From: Hericium rajendrae
Taxonomy: Eukaryota > Basidiomycota > Agaricomycetes > Russulales > Hericiaceae
Direction: 5' to 3'
Assembly (NCBI GenBank): GCA_033439255.1
Contig: CM065879.1
Location: 1,096,501 to 1,160,500 of the forward strand
Length of the DNA stretch: 64,000 nt
Under the pieces are notes generated by a model. The model searched no databases. It saw nothing but the letters and a program-made list of their open reading frames with translations, and was not told the DNA's origin. Shown piece after piece: positions 38,316 through 50,900 of the stretch. The position numbers were made by a program, and so were the translations under genes. Each line of letters opens with the position of its first letter. The first letter of the stretch is position 1.

Positions 38316-38922
38316 CAGAGTTTACGGTGGCACCATCGCCATACCAAGGGACATCCCGTTTTGGGACGGTTTCTGACCGTACGACCGTTGGCCTGCTGTG
38401 TCGACCGTTTCGACCGTTCCCTTCGTTTAGGACCGTAGCTTTCGTCACGTGACATTTCATCACGTGGGTCGGGTCCGACAGAAACTTTTCACTAAGTCGA
38501 AAGGGGCTCTTTCGTGGGTGGGCGGGCGGGCGCGCCCTACGACGGCGCCGCGCGCAGGCGTGGGGCAGGATATAAATCGGACAAAATCATTATTATTGAG
38601 CTAGCCTACTGCGGAATGGGATAAGGTACTCGAGACAGGCGCGAGGGTGCCGTAATGTGTGTGAAAGGCACGAGGGAAGTGGAGGATGGGAAAGAGCATT
38701 GTCCATGAAGAAAAGGCCGACGGCGGTGAGCATCCGTTCGATGACAGTGGCACCGTTGATGCGGCTGGCAAAGGACAACAGGAAGAAGTAAAATAGAAAC
38801 ACCTAAAGGCATAATAACATTGTGAACCCACGAAAAAAAAACCCCGCGAAGCAGGCAAGAACAGGCCAAGAACGGGCAAGGGCACAGCGGCGTATAGTGC
38901 GCAGGCTGCACGAGTGACGCAC

Positions 38923-41900
38923 TCAAGCAGCAATGCCTGTGGCACCTGCAGCAGCATCTGTGGCAATGTCTGCAGCAGTATCTGCAGCACCTGTCGCCGA
39001 TGCACCCGCTGTCGCCTGCAAACTTGCAGCCTCATTGCCAGAGAGGCAGGAGATGCGGATGCACTCTCTGCCCACGTGCTCCATGACAAGATAATCGTGC
39101 AGGTCTGGGACCATCTCGTATCCCTCATACAGTGGGAAGAAGATGGCACCGCTGCTGTCGACGAGCAACTGACGCTCGAGGAAGCGATGGAACATGTCGA
39201 ACTCGAGCGCCGTGCTCGATAGGTCTTCACTGCGGAGCACCATCGCCTCGTACATGGCGATGAGGGTGTTGATGAAGTTCACTACGTGGAACTTCTTGCC
39301 CTCAGTCCAGATCCCCTCCGGCTGGGGCCACGGTGGCAGCTTGTCAGGGATGCACATATTGCAGCACACACCGTCCGAGCAGTACAGGCGGCGATGGTTT
39401 TCTTTGCCGCCGATGCCCGCCGAGTACTTGACAGCCTTGCAGCGCTGGCATGTCTGTGGGGCACGGAGCTGCAGGTTGAGATCGCAGGGAGTGCACAGTA
39501 CGCGTATCGAGTTATGCCAGTCAGCATGACATGCGGCGAGGGGAATGAATAAAAGTGACAAACCTTGGCGCTGCGCTCGGTCTTCACAAGTGGGATGACA
39601 GCGCAGTGGGTTGTCCAGAATTTGGCAGTACCCCTGCCTTGCCGACCTTCAAAGGCCATCAGTAGCAAGCCTATGATGCAAGAAGAAGGCACTTACTGAT
39701 GAAGTTTTGCTTCAGTATGCGCACCGTGATCATGCCTTCGATGGTGGCAAGCTGGTTGACGAGCAGGCGGGGATGCTTTGGCAAGGGCAGCGGGCTGAGC
39801 TTGTGCTGGATGAAGTCCCTTCGGACATGCTCATTGTAGTCCCGTGTCGCAACAGCCCATTTGCACGTGGTCATCGAGAAAGTAGCCCACTTTTGCTCGA
39901 GGCGGAGGTCCATGAAGGAGTAGAACTCCTGGCCGCGTTCAATCCGCAATGTGCATGCGTTGATCTGGGCAAAATACTGCCACATGCGCTCAGAGCGTGA
40001 TAGCCCAGGCGGCGATGTGGGCGCTGGAAGCGGGGCGAGGAGCACTGCCACCCGAGCAGCCAAGGACACTTGGGCCGCGGTGCCAGCAGATCCTGCAAGT
40101 GCCGTATTGCCAGGTTCTGCTATGGTCGCAGCAACCGCACCCTGGGGAGAAGGTGAAGGCGGTGGGGCAATGGGCGGTGAAGGTGACGGCACAACGGAGG
40201 GGTGATGTTCAGATGGGGCAGCTGGGGCGAGCGATGTGTCAGTGGCGAGCAGTACCGGATCGATCACTGCGGGGTCGATTGTTATTGCAGGCGTGGGTGC
40301 TGCTTGTCCTGAAATGTGCATTGAACGTGTGGCAGTGGCCCAGCCCTTCTTCGAAGCTGCCCGAGCTGAGGTTGTTGATGTTCCTGTGCTCGAGGGTGGC
40401 TTCTGATGACCAAAGAATTCGAGAATATGTGCACCGGGCTGGGAGGCCTTGATCCCCGAGCCATGCACAACAATGTTCGGGGACGATACCTGTAGTGAGC
40501 GGGTCCCATTGCCAGTGAGCATCTAGAGAAGTTGATACCTCTGAAAAACGCACCTGAAGCTGGGAGCCCTGCCTCAATGTTGATGTTTGTACTCTCTTGC
40601 GTTGAACCTGGGTTCCCGTGGTGATCAGTTCCGGACTTGCCTTGCGCTTGAGCAAGCCAGGCCTTGCACTGGCCCGAATAGGTGCGTGTGGCTGTTCACC
40701 GTCCGAGTCGTCATTCTGTGTCAAGTCCTAGATGTCACGGATCGCTCCATTTCTCTCCGCCTTCTTCTCTGCCATCAAGGCATCGTGTCGGTCATGTGCT
40801 CCAGCAGCCCCATCACATGTTCACTTCCTCACATGACCTGGGGCTATCCTTTACCCATGCCCTTGTTCTCCTTTGGGACATCCTATTGTTCTCCCTCCCA
40901 TTGTTCTCCTTTTGGCCACCATTGTTCTCACTCTATTGTTCGACCCGTTATGGTGTCCATTGTTCTTTTCCCATTGTCGTCCCAGTACTTATAGGCTCCC
41001 TGTCGCTCGCCTATTTCCCTAGATTGTCCATTTCATCTGTACCGTACTGTACCTCCAATACAGGTCACTGCGCTGCTAGTCGCTCTCTGCTCTCTCGCTC
41101 CCATCATCGCTGGTGACTTGGGTGGTTCTCTGCTGTCTACGACCGAGTCTTGACACCTGGACAATCTCTCATACACCCGCCTCACCTCCCTACTATCGCC
41201 CATCATACCTTTCTTCTTTGAACCCTTCACCGCTGACATCTTCACCGAATCTCGACATCCATTCCATCAACCTCATCTCCCCTTTCCCATCGCCAACACC
41301 ATCGAGGGCAGTGCACTCATCCCCCTCCTCCGCTATTGTGCTGTGAAGCGTTGGGAAGCTGAAGGAGTTTGGTTTCGATTGAGGTCGTGGAAACCACGTG
41401 CAGGTGCTATCTCCATTGCCTTATACGTTCGAATTCGAGTTTCCTTTGACGTCGACTTGCAAGAATTCACATTCGGTGCCTCGGACATCGCTTACCACTG
41501 TCGCCAACCCAACCAAGGATCCCCTGCAAGTATCCTACCATCGACCTCATTCCTCTTTTGCACACTAGGTCTCTTCACCCCCGAACCCTCGCCTGAGCCT
41601 GTGTGGGCCAGAGAACGCCTCGGCCACCGATTCCTCAGAACCCCGTACTCAGACCCCCTGTACCCTCGTGCTCTTGGTCGTCGCCCAGTCGCGGCTGACT
41701 TCCTCTAGACCTCACCATTGATCCCACCGACCCCCGTTTCCAGACCACAGAACCATACCCACTTGGCGTCTTTGCCTCGCTCGACGAATACTTCATCTAC
41801 ACCCTTTCTGGCATCATTCGAATAGACTTCATCACTCCGGACGAGGACGAGGACGGTCCCGCACAGTGGTACTTCGCTGATCGTGACGACCAGGCAGACC

Positions 41901-44900
41901 TCGAGCTTAACGACTTCGACGTTGCAGCTACAGAACACCGCCGCCAACACCCCGCTACCCCACCGCTTCCCACCGTCACCCTTCCTAGTGCAGATTCTCC
42001 CCCTGCTCGCACCACACCACTTGTTGTTCCCCCAGGTATTACCTTCAACCCGGTAACCAACAACTACTACGCATACCGCTCTGACACCAATCGACTTGTA
42101 GTCAGTTGGAGACCCAGCCTCGTAGAAGAAAGTGACCTGTGGTTTTGGCAGCCAGTACTCTCTTCTTAACCGCTGCAGAACTTGCACTCTCTCAGGCAGT
42201 TATAGAGAATCTCGCTCAGCAACAAGCTACCCGCCTCAACACCCTTCGGGCCCCACTACCACCACCTGTTTCGACGCCTACCCCAGTACCAGTCCCCTCA
42301 CCTGCTCCACCCGTTGCCGCTGTTGCATCGACATCCACCATCAACGTCAAACCAATCATCGCCACAGCTCCCCCTGTTCAGCCATCCATCGACATGTCCA
42401 ACCCTGAGATCGGCGTCAAACCTGCTCCCTTTGAGGGAGATCGTTCCAAGTCCAAGGAATTCCAGCTGCGTATTTGCTTATTCCTTCGCGCTGGGACAGT
42501 GGGTCTGGGGAGCACGAGAGGAGGCCACTAGCCGAGCTTAGTCAGCATCGTCCATAGCGAGGTTCCTCATGTGTAGCTAGCATTCATCATCGCATACCAT
42601 CACTGGGCATAGCTGTCGCCCTTGGCCTCTCCATGTGGTGATGAGAGTGTGATTCGACTCACTTCAGCTTCGAGTCGAGTCTGTCCTGTCTTTTTCTGGC
42701 TTTTCGTCTTTTTTTCGTGCCAGTTTCGTCTCTCGCGTCGCACCTCGTGTTTCGTTCACGTGCCTCGTGTCGCGTGCCATTCCTCTTCATTTCCTGCGTC
42801 CTGCGTCTCCTACTCGCATCTTCTAGTGTCCTGCTCCCATCTCGTGTCCCGCGCACCCGTTTCCCGCACCCGCGACCCGTTTTCGCCCCACCGTCGCGTT
42901 CCACACCACAACACGAGCCCCCGCGTGATTACCCGATATGGGCAAGAGCAAGCGCGCCACGAAAGCTGCTTGGAGAGCAGCAGCAGCAGCAGCAACTACA
43001 ACACTTCCAGCAGCTACCGTGAGCCCCGCATGTCCGCTCGACACGCACACCGCTATAGTCAACACGGCAACTGCATTCGATGACGGGGAACCCCCTGTGC
43101 ACACACCACAGCACCAGTGCGAGAGCCAGCCAGCATCCGCATTAGCCGCGCATCTCGCGCAGTCCCCCGCACCCTCGCTCGTTATCGAGTCAGCCACCCC
43201 CATCGCCGATGCCACGGCCGCATCTGCCGTCGAGGACACAACCCACACGCGAGACAGACACGCGCCAAACACGTGTGCCGCGACATGCGAACGCGAACCC
43301 CCACCCGTGCTAACAACGACCACCAACACCCCGCACGAGCCCCTCGACGTCTCTCCGTCACTGCCCGCGCAGTCCACGCCATTCGTGGCGCTGTCCATGC
43401 CCTCCACCGCCGCCATTGCCGCACTAGCAGCCTGCATACACGCTGCAGGCCCGCCGGCCTTTCTTGTCACGACGCCCATGCACACGTTCGACAATGAGTG
43501 TGCCGAACTCCCCGTCGCATCCGGCAGCACCACAAGCCCCGCACCCATGACACGCATGCACGACCCAGCCCCGCGCCTGGCCACGACGTGCGAGGAGGTC
43601 CATCCGGATCTTCTCGCGGCCATCATCGAGGACGGCCGGAGACTCCAGAGGCAAGCAGCGAGGATGCAGATGCCGGAGCAGCCATCTGCGACTACCTGGG
43701 ACGATGGATGGCTGGAGGGGTACGAGCAAGGATGCGAGGAGGGGTATGAGCAAGGACGCGAGGAGGGGTACAATGAGGGAGTCAAGGCAGCACGTGCCGA
43801 GGTGAGCACCCTGCATCACGTCGATACGGGCGTCCAAGCGGATGACCCGTTTACTTCGCCTCAACCCCACCCATCTGCACGCATCGACGCAGCCGTGCCG
43901 TCCGACACCCCACCCCGTTCGTCTCCCTTGCGCGTCGACTCACATACCCCGCCGCCCATATCCCCCGACTCGCATGCGCAATTGTCCGCCCCGCATGTGC
44001 CATCGGTCGCTGATGCCGACATGCTCAATGTGCCAGCACGCAACCCATCTCCGCTGCATGCACCTATAGTGCACAACGTCGCTGTCGCCATCATTCAGAC
44101 GGATGACACCATACCGCCCACCCGTGTCAATTCCGCCTCCCAAATGGCAGACCCTGCCAACACCTCATGCCATGCAGCACCTGATCCCGCCGTGCCCATA
44201 CTTGTCAACGACACGATTCACGCTGACTTAGGCCCGTCAATGCCCGCAATTGCACGTGCCTCACATACCTCACCTTGTACAATCTTTTCCACTTCACCTG
44301 CCAGTATTCCGATGTCCCATGACTCGATTACAACACTGGCTAATAATTCTCCAACGGCATATATGACTTCTGACTCCTTTTCGTGGGCTGACGATGCAGC
44401 CGCGCTTCCTGTCAATAATGTCACCCTGCTCGCATTACCACCGACTCAGGATTTTTCAGTCCTCCGCACCTCTTCATCACGACCACCGTTCGAATCTTTA
44501 CAACGACGTGCACACCGATCTTGCATACGGCCTATACATATTCCTCGTTCACAGCAACCACCACCACCCCAACCACTTCCAGTCATCACACGGTGCCACC
44601 CATCAGGTCTTCGTGCAGGCTGACCATCAGTCACGGTCCCATCATCTCCAGCTCGGGCACTGCTGCCTGCGCAGGACAGAGTTCCCCTCGATTGGGATGC
44701 AGACCCGTGGTTGTGCGAGCTGAGTCGTGTTCTCCAGAGTTTGGGCTGGGTTCATTCTGGCTCTGGGTGAGCTTCTTTCGAGGCGACGAGGACGTCGCCA
44801 TTTTCGAGGGGGGCACATGGGACAGTGGGTCTGGGGAGCACGAGAGGAGGCCACTAGCCGAGCTTAGTCAGCATCGTCCATAGTGAGGTTCCTCATGTGT

Positions 44901-47900
44901 AGCTAGCATTCATCATCGCATACCATCACTGGGCATAGCTGTCGCCCTTGGCCTCTCCAGCGCCAACTCTGTCAGGTATAAAGATGATACCGCCCAGATC
45001 TCCCTCTTCCTCGACCTCTGCCAGGGCCCTATTGCCGGCCAGTGGGCCACCCAGTGCGTCGAGGAGATCCTTGAGGATGACGATCTCGTGGCTGCAAACA
45101 CATCTCCAGCTCATGTTCCCCGTTACGCCAACCTCACCGCCCTTCGAACTCGCTTCAACTTGGACTTCTCTCCCCTTGACGACTCCAAGGATGCCTCCCA
45201 TGCTATCCAGACCCTCCAGATGGGTACATGCCCGGTAGTCGACTACATCACCGAGTTTGAGTCCTTTGCCCCCCGCACCGGCTACAATGACGTGGCCCTG
45301 ATCGACTGGTTCCTGCATGGCCTCAACAGCGCCCTGCGCGATGATTGCCAGTGCAGCTACCCCACGCCCACCACCCTGGTCGAGTGGAAGGCAAGGGCCC
45401 GTGACAGGAATGCTGCCTACCTCATGCGCACCCGGTTCCAGAGTCCCCGCCCTACAACTGGGCGCACCCCGGTGAGCACTCGCTCCCCTCAGTCCGCATC
45501 TACTGGCCGATCCCGCACAGTTGCTGCTACAGGTGCCCAACTGCCCAAACTCTCGGAGCCTGACCGTGAGCGCCTCAGGCGTGAGGGCGGTTGCTTCCGC
45601 TGTCGCCAGAAGGGCCATGGCTTTCGCGACTGCCCCCTCAATGCCGACTCCAACCCCCGTGCCCCAATCCCTCGTGTCCGAGCACTAGAAACCGGCTCTG
45701 CCCCGGGAGTAGCTCCAGAAGACGCAGCCACCGCCCTTGCTGTCCCCGCCATCAACAGGTCTATCGCCGACTTATTGTCGCAGTTGAAGGACTTGAGCGA
45801 GGAAGAGAGGGAAGAGGCGAAGGCTGCATTAAAGGACATGGTTGAGGGTTTTTAAAGCGCCCCCCGGTCACGTCGTCTGTGGGTGGCAAGAAACATTTCT
45901 TTGATCCGTCAAATCGCTTCTCTGTACTATCCGACCCCTGTGAGCAATCGTATCCATCGTCTTTGCGCATGTCCGCTATCACACCCAACCGTCAGACACC
46001 GTCCATTACGCTCCAGGCCAAGATTATCACTGCCCCGATCAAGAAACAAATCGATGCTGAGGCACTCCTCGATAGTGGTGCAGAAGGCATCATTATGCAC
46101 CCCGAGTTTGCCAAAAAACACCAGTTCCCCCTCAAGAAACTCCCTAAACCCTTTCCCATTCGCAACGTGGACAACTCCGAAAACATCATGGGCTGGGTCC
46201 GCTATTCAGTCAACCAGAACATCTGCATTTACACCAAGGACTCGACGTCCTTCCATGAGGAGACAGCTGAGTTCTATCTCATTGACATTGGTGACTACGA
46301 CATTATCCTTGGGACCGATTGGTTACAGGAACACAACCCTGAAATTGATTGGGTCTCTCGTCGTGTCGACATGACTCCTGCCCTCCCTCTTGCACCCTGA
46401 ATAAGCCCCCAGTCAAAAACCTGTCCACTCGCACTGAACGCCGCCAGTCAACCCCTCGTCCACCAGTCCTCAGTGCTGCTGCAGTACTGCTCCCCCCACC
46501 TTGCCCTCCTCCATTGCTCCCACTGCCCCCACCATTTGTTGCTGCTCCACTTCCCAAATACGTGATCCCTGCTCGCTGAGTCCAAGGAGTCCGCCTTCGC
46601 TGCATCCACCTGTCCAAAGTTCCTGCACATCTGTTCACCAAGGATGATGACCCGCGACCTAATGTCGATGATGACTGGGTTGAAGAGGGCCTTCGCCTAG
46701 CTGGTGTTCTCCCTGACTGGGACACACCACCCCCACCGGACGATGACCCCGACTACCAACACACCATCCGTATCTGTCGCTCTTTCACCAATGCTCAGAA
46801 ACTGGCTGAGCGTGTGGCCACCCATGTTGCAGAGAAGTCCTTTGCTGAGATGGTTCCCCCTCAGTACCAGGATTTCCAACCTGTCTTCGATGAGGAATCC
46901 TCCCATCGCCTTCCCGAACGTCGCCCTTGGGATCACGCCATCGACCTGAAAGATGGTTTTGAACCCCGTTCATGCAAGGTCTATCCCATGGCTCCCACTG
47001 AGCAGGAGGACCTCGATTCGTTCCTTGATGACCAGGTCAAGAAAGGCTACATCCGTCCTTCCAAATCCCCTATGGCGAGTCCCTTCTTCTTTATCAAGAA
47101 AAAAGATGGAAAACTACGCCCCGTCCAGGACTACCGCACCCTCAACAAAGGCACCATCAAGAATGAATATCCCCTGCCCCTCATCTCTGAACTTGTCGAC
47201 AAGCTCAAGGGTGCCAAGGTCTTCTCCAAGATGGACGTTCGCTGGGGTTACAACAATGTTCGCATCAAAGAGGGCGATGAATGGAAAGCCGCCTTCAAGA
47301 CCAACTGTGGTCTCTTTGAACCCCTGGTGATGTTTTTTGGTCTTACAAATTCCCCTGCCACGTTCCAAGGAATGATGAATGAACTTTTCAAGGATCTCAT
47401 CGACACGGGCAAAGTCATCATCTACATGGACGATATCCTCATTTTCACCGAAACCCTCGAAGAACATCGCGACCTTGTGCGCAAGGTCCTCCAACGCCTC
47501 CAGGACAATGACCTCTTCCTCAAACCAGAGAAGTGCTCTTTCGAGCAGCCCTCAGTTGAGTTCCTCAGTCTCATCGTCTCCCATAACACGCTCGCCATGG
47601 ACCTCGTCAAGGTTGCAGGCATCGCTGAATGGCCTGCCCCCCGTAACGTCAAGGACGTCCAGTCCTTTGTTGGCTTTGGCAACTTCTATCGACGCTTTAT
47701 CCAGGACTTCTCCAAAGTCGCTCGTCCCATGTTTGACCTTACCAAGAAAGACCATCCTTGGGCCTGGTCTGCTGAATGTCAACATGCCTTTGAGGCTCTT
47801 AAAGCTGCATTCACTTCATCCCCAGTCCTTATCATGCCTGACCCGTCCAAACCCTACCTGGTTGAGGTCGATGCCTCAGACTATGCCACAGGAGGTATCC

Positions 47901-50900
47901 TATCCCAGCGTGGGGAGGACGAGCAATGGCACCCTGTTGCTTACATCTCCAAGGCCTTCACCGCCCCCGAACGCAACTACGACATTTATGACAAGGAACT
48001 CCTGGCCATCATCCGTGCCCTCGAAGCCTGGCGCCACTACCTGGAAGGCTCTCCCCATACTGTGGAGATCTGGACCGACCATAAGAACCTGGAATACTTC
48101 AAGTCTGCCCAAAAGCTGAGTCATCGTCAGGCTCGCTGGGCTCTCTTCCTCACTCGTTTCGACTTCACCTTGATCCACAAACCCGGTATTCACCACCGGC
48201 CAGATGCCATGTCGAGACGACCTGACCATAGAGAGGGGGTGGACGATGACAACTCAGATCGTGTCCTCCTCGACCCCAAGTACTTCCAGATCCGTGCTAC
48301 ACGTCCAGCCGCTGTCAAGTCCATTGGCAATGCTGATCTCTGCCAACGTATTTGCAATGCCAAGACCAAGGACATTGAGGTCATTCAAGCCCTTGATGTG
48401 ATCCTGAACAACGGTCCTCACTCACTCGTCAAGAACCTCCAAGAATGGAACTACGAGGATGGCCTCATCCTTTTTCGTGGCAAAGTCTACATCCCTGCTG
48501 ACAAGGACCTTCGTCGGGACATCGTCAAGCTGCACCATGACACGCCCATGGCTGGTCACCCAGGATGCTACAAGACCTACGAGCTCCTTAGTCGCAACTA
48601 TTGGTGGCCCGGTATGTCTGTCTTCATTCGTGATTATGTCGATGGCTGTGCTACCTGCCAGGCCACCAAGGTTCAAAATCACCGCCCTCACGTTGAAACA
48701 ATTCCCAATGCCATCCCTACCCGTTGGAGTAGGGACCAAGGGGGTCCCTACTGCCATAGAGCACGTGATCTGCGGGAGTTTCCCTGATGCTTAGTCATCA
48801 TTCGAGTAGTTAGCTGCCAGCATGTAGTAGCACATTCCCCATCTCACCACTATCCCAGGTCTTGCGACGTGACCTCTGGGCCTACTCCACCGTCCTTTCC
48901 AAGACATTACCTCAGACTTCATCGTCAAACTCCCAGAATGCCAAGGCTATGACTCCATCAATGTGGTCGTCGACCGTTTTACAAAGCACGTCTCCTTCAC
49001 TCCTTGTAAAGAGACCATTACCAGTGATGGCACAGTCGACATCCTTTTTGACAGGATTTATTGGAACTACGGCCTCTGGGAACGTCTCATCTCTGATCGT
49101 GGCCCACAGTATGCAGGAAAAGTCATGCGTGGCATCTTTGACAAACTTGGTATCAAGTCCTCCCTCAGCACCGCCTATCATCCACAGACTGACAGCGAGT
49201 CAGAACGTGTCAATCAAGAACTCGAGCAGTTCCTTCGCACCTTCTGCAACTACCGTCAGGATGATTGGGTCCAATGGCTCCCTTACGCTGAGTTCTCGCA
49301 CAACCACCGTATCCACAGCGCCACTAACTGAGCTCCATTCGAAATGCTCCTCGGCTATATTCCCACTGCCATCCCCACTGTCAACCCCACATCGTCTACA
49401 CCCGCCGTCGAGGATCGTTTCCGTCATCTCGAACAACTTCGCACTGAGGTCCAGGCCAGCCTTCAAACAGCTGCTGATCTCATGAAGCGCAACAACCAGG
49501 ACCATATGCACGACACCATCCACTTCCAGGTTGGTGACAAGGTCTGGCTCGATGGCAAGAACATCAAAACCACACGACCCAAAGCTAAGCTCGCTGATTG
49601 ACGCCTAGGACCTTTCGAAATCACTGACGTCCTGGGCCCAGTCTCTTATCGACTGAAGCTACCGCCCACCTGGCGTATCCACCCGGTGTTCCACACGTCC
49701 CTGTTGTCCCCTTACAAGGAAACCGATGCTCATGGTCCCAACTTCCCTGCACCACCACCTGACCTTGTGGAGGGTGAGGAAGAGTATGAAGTTGAGTCTG
49801 TCCTCGATGCTCGTCTCACCCGGAACAAACGCGGCATTGAATATCTCGTCAAATGGGCAGGCTACCCTGATTCGGAGAATCAGTGGCTTTCACGTACCTC
49901 CCTTTCCAATGCCCATGGTGCAATCACCGACTTCTACACCCGCCATCTGCATGCACTTAAGGCTCCCAATCTTCGTGGACTCATCTACCTCGACCCCGTC
50001 CATGCTCATCACGCACTCCAGGCGAAAGTGCGTCTTAGAGAGGGGGTGATGTCACGGATCGCTCCATTTCTCTCCGCCTTCTTCTCTGCCATCAAGGCAT
50101 CGCGTTGGTCATGTGCTCCAGCAGCCCCATCACATGTTCACTTCCTCACATGACCTGGGGCTATCCTTCACCCATGCCCTTGTTCTCCTTTGGGACATCC
50201 TATTGTTCTCCCTCCCATTGTTCTCCTTTTGGCCACCATTGTTCTCACTCTATTGTTCGACCCGTTATGGTGTCCATTGTTCTTTTCCCATTGTCGTCCC
50301 AGTACTTATAGGCTCCCTGTCGCTCGCCTATTTCCCTAGATTGTCCATTTCATCTGTACCGTACTGTACCTCCAATACAGGTCACTGCACTGCTAGTCAC
50401 TCTCTGCTCTCTCGCTCCCATCATCGCTGGTGACTTGGGTGGTTCTCTGCTGTCTACGACCGAGTCTTGACACTAGAGAGCAAAGTCAGTGGAAATTATT
50501 AATACACATAGAACAAAACAGTGTACATACCAAGATGTCGTGCGAGGCAGCCAGTGCAACACCATCACTGATGACTTCCTTGATCTCATCGCAATCTATT
50601 GTCAGGTCTGCCACCGCTACCGCTCGCGGTGGCAATGCGAGCACTGGCTGCACATTGGATGAGCCCGATGTTGATGCCGCAGTCTGCGCAAATGTTGCAA
50701 CAGTGCCAGTACTGGGAACCGAATGTGTGTCCGGCATGACGAACAAGGCCGGGTTGACTCGTAACTGCGCACCGACTGACTGGAAGGTAATGGTGCTTTC
50801 TTCTTCGACCAACTCCAAGAGGTCCAATGCAATGTCTTCATCTGGCTCCTCCTGCTTGATGAGACCGTTGTACGTGTCGAATTCAGCCGAGCACACAAGA

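Larger units (their letters stand above)
42492..44959 (+). mobile_element. Small LTR element with 142-bp LTRs and one ORF, looks whole
   Basis: A 2,468-bp LTR element inside the gag region of the Gypsy copy. A primer-binding-site-like TGGTGATGAGAG starts three bases after the left LTR, and a purine tract (GAGGGGGG) precedes the right LTR. The interior holds one open frame (42938-44623, 561 codons) starting MGKSKRATKAAW. It is Ala/Thr/Pro-rich, with an acidic, tyrosine-rich repeat (EQGCEEGYEQGREEGYNEG) in the middle. No protease, reverse transcriptase or integrase is present, so it must move with enzymes from another element (TRIM/LARD-like, or TR-GAG-like if the ORF is a gag). The LTRs differ at one base, so it is very young. 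Confidence 0.8.
40733..50472 (+). mobile_element. Ty3/Gypsy retrotransposon (chromovirus), broken
   Basis: Fossil LTR retrotransposon with 423-bp LTRs, a polypurine tract before the 3' LTR and a 5-bp target duplication. In order it holds gag with a CCHC knuckle, an aspartic protease, reverse transcriptase, RNase H, an HHCC integrase region and a C-terminal chromodomain. The chromodomain places it among the chromoviruses of fungi. It is broken, with several defects (roughly half a dozen) besides a nested LTR element in gag. LTR divergence is 5 in 423 (about 1.2%), so insertion is geologically recent. Confidence 0.92.
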
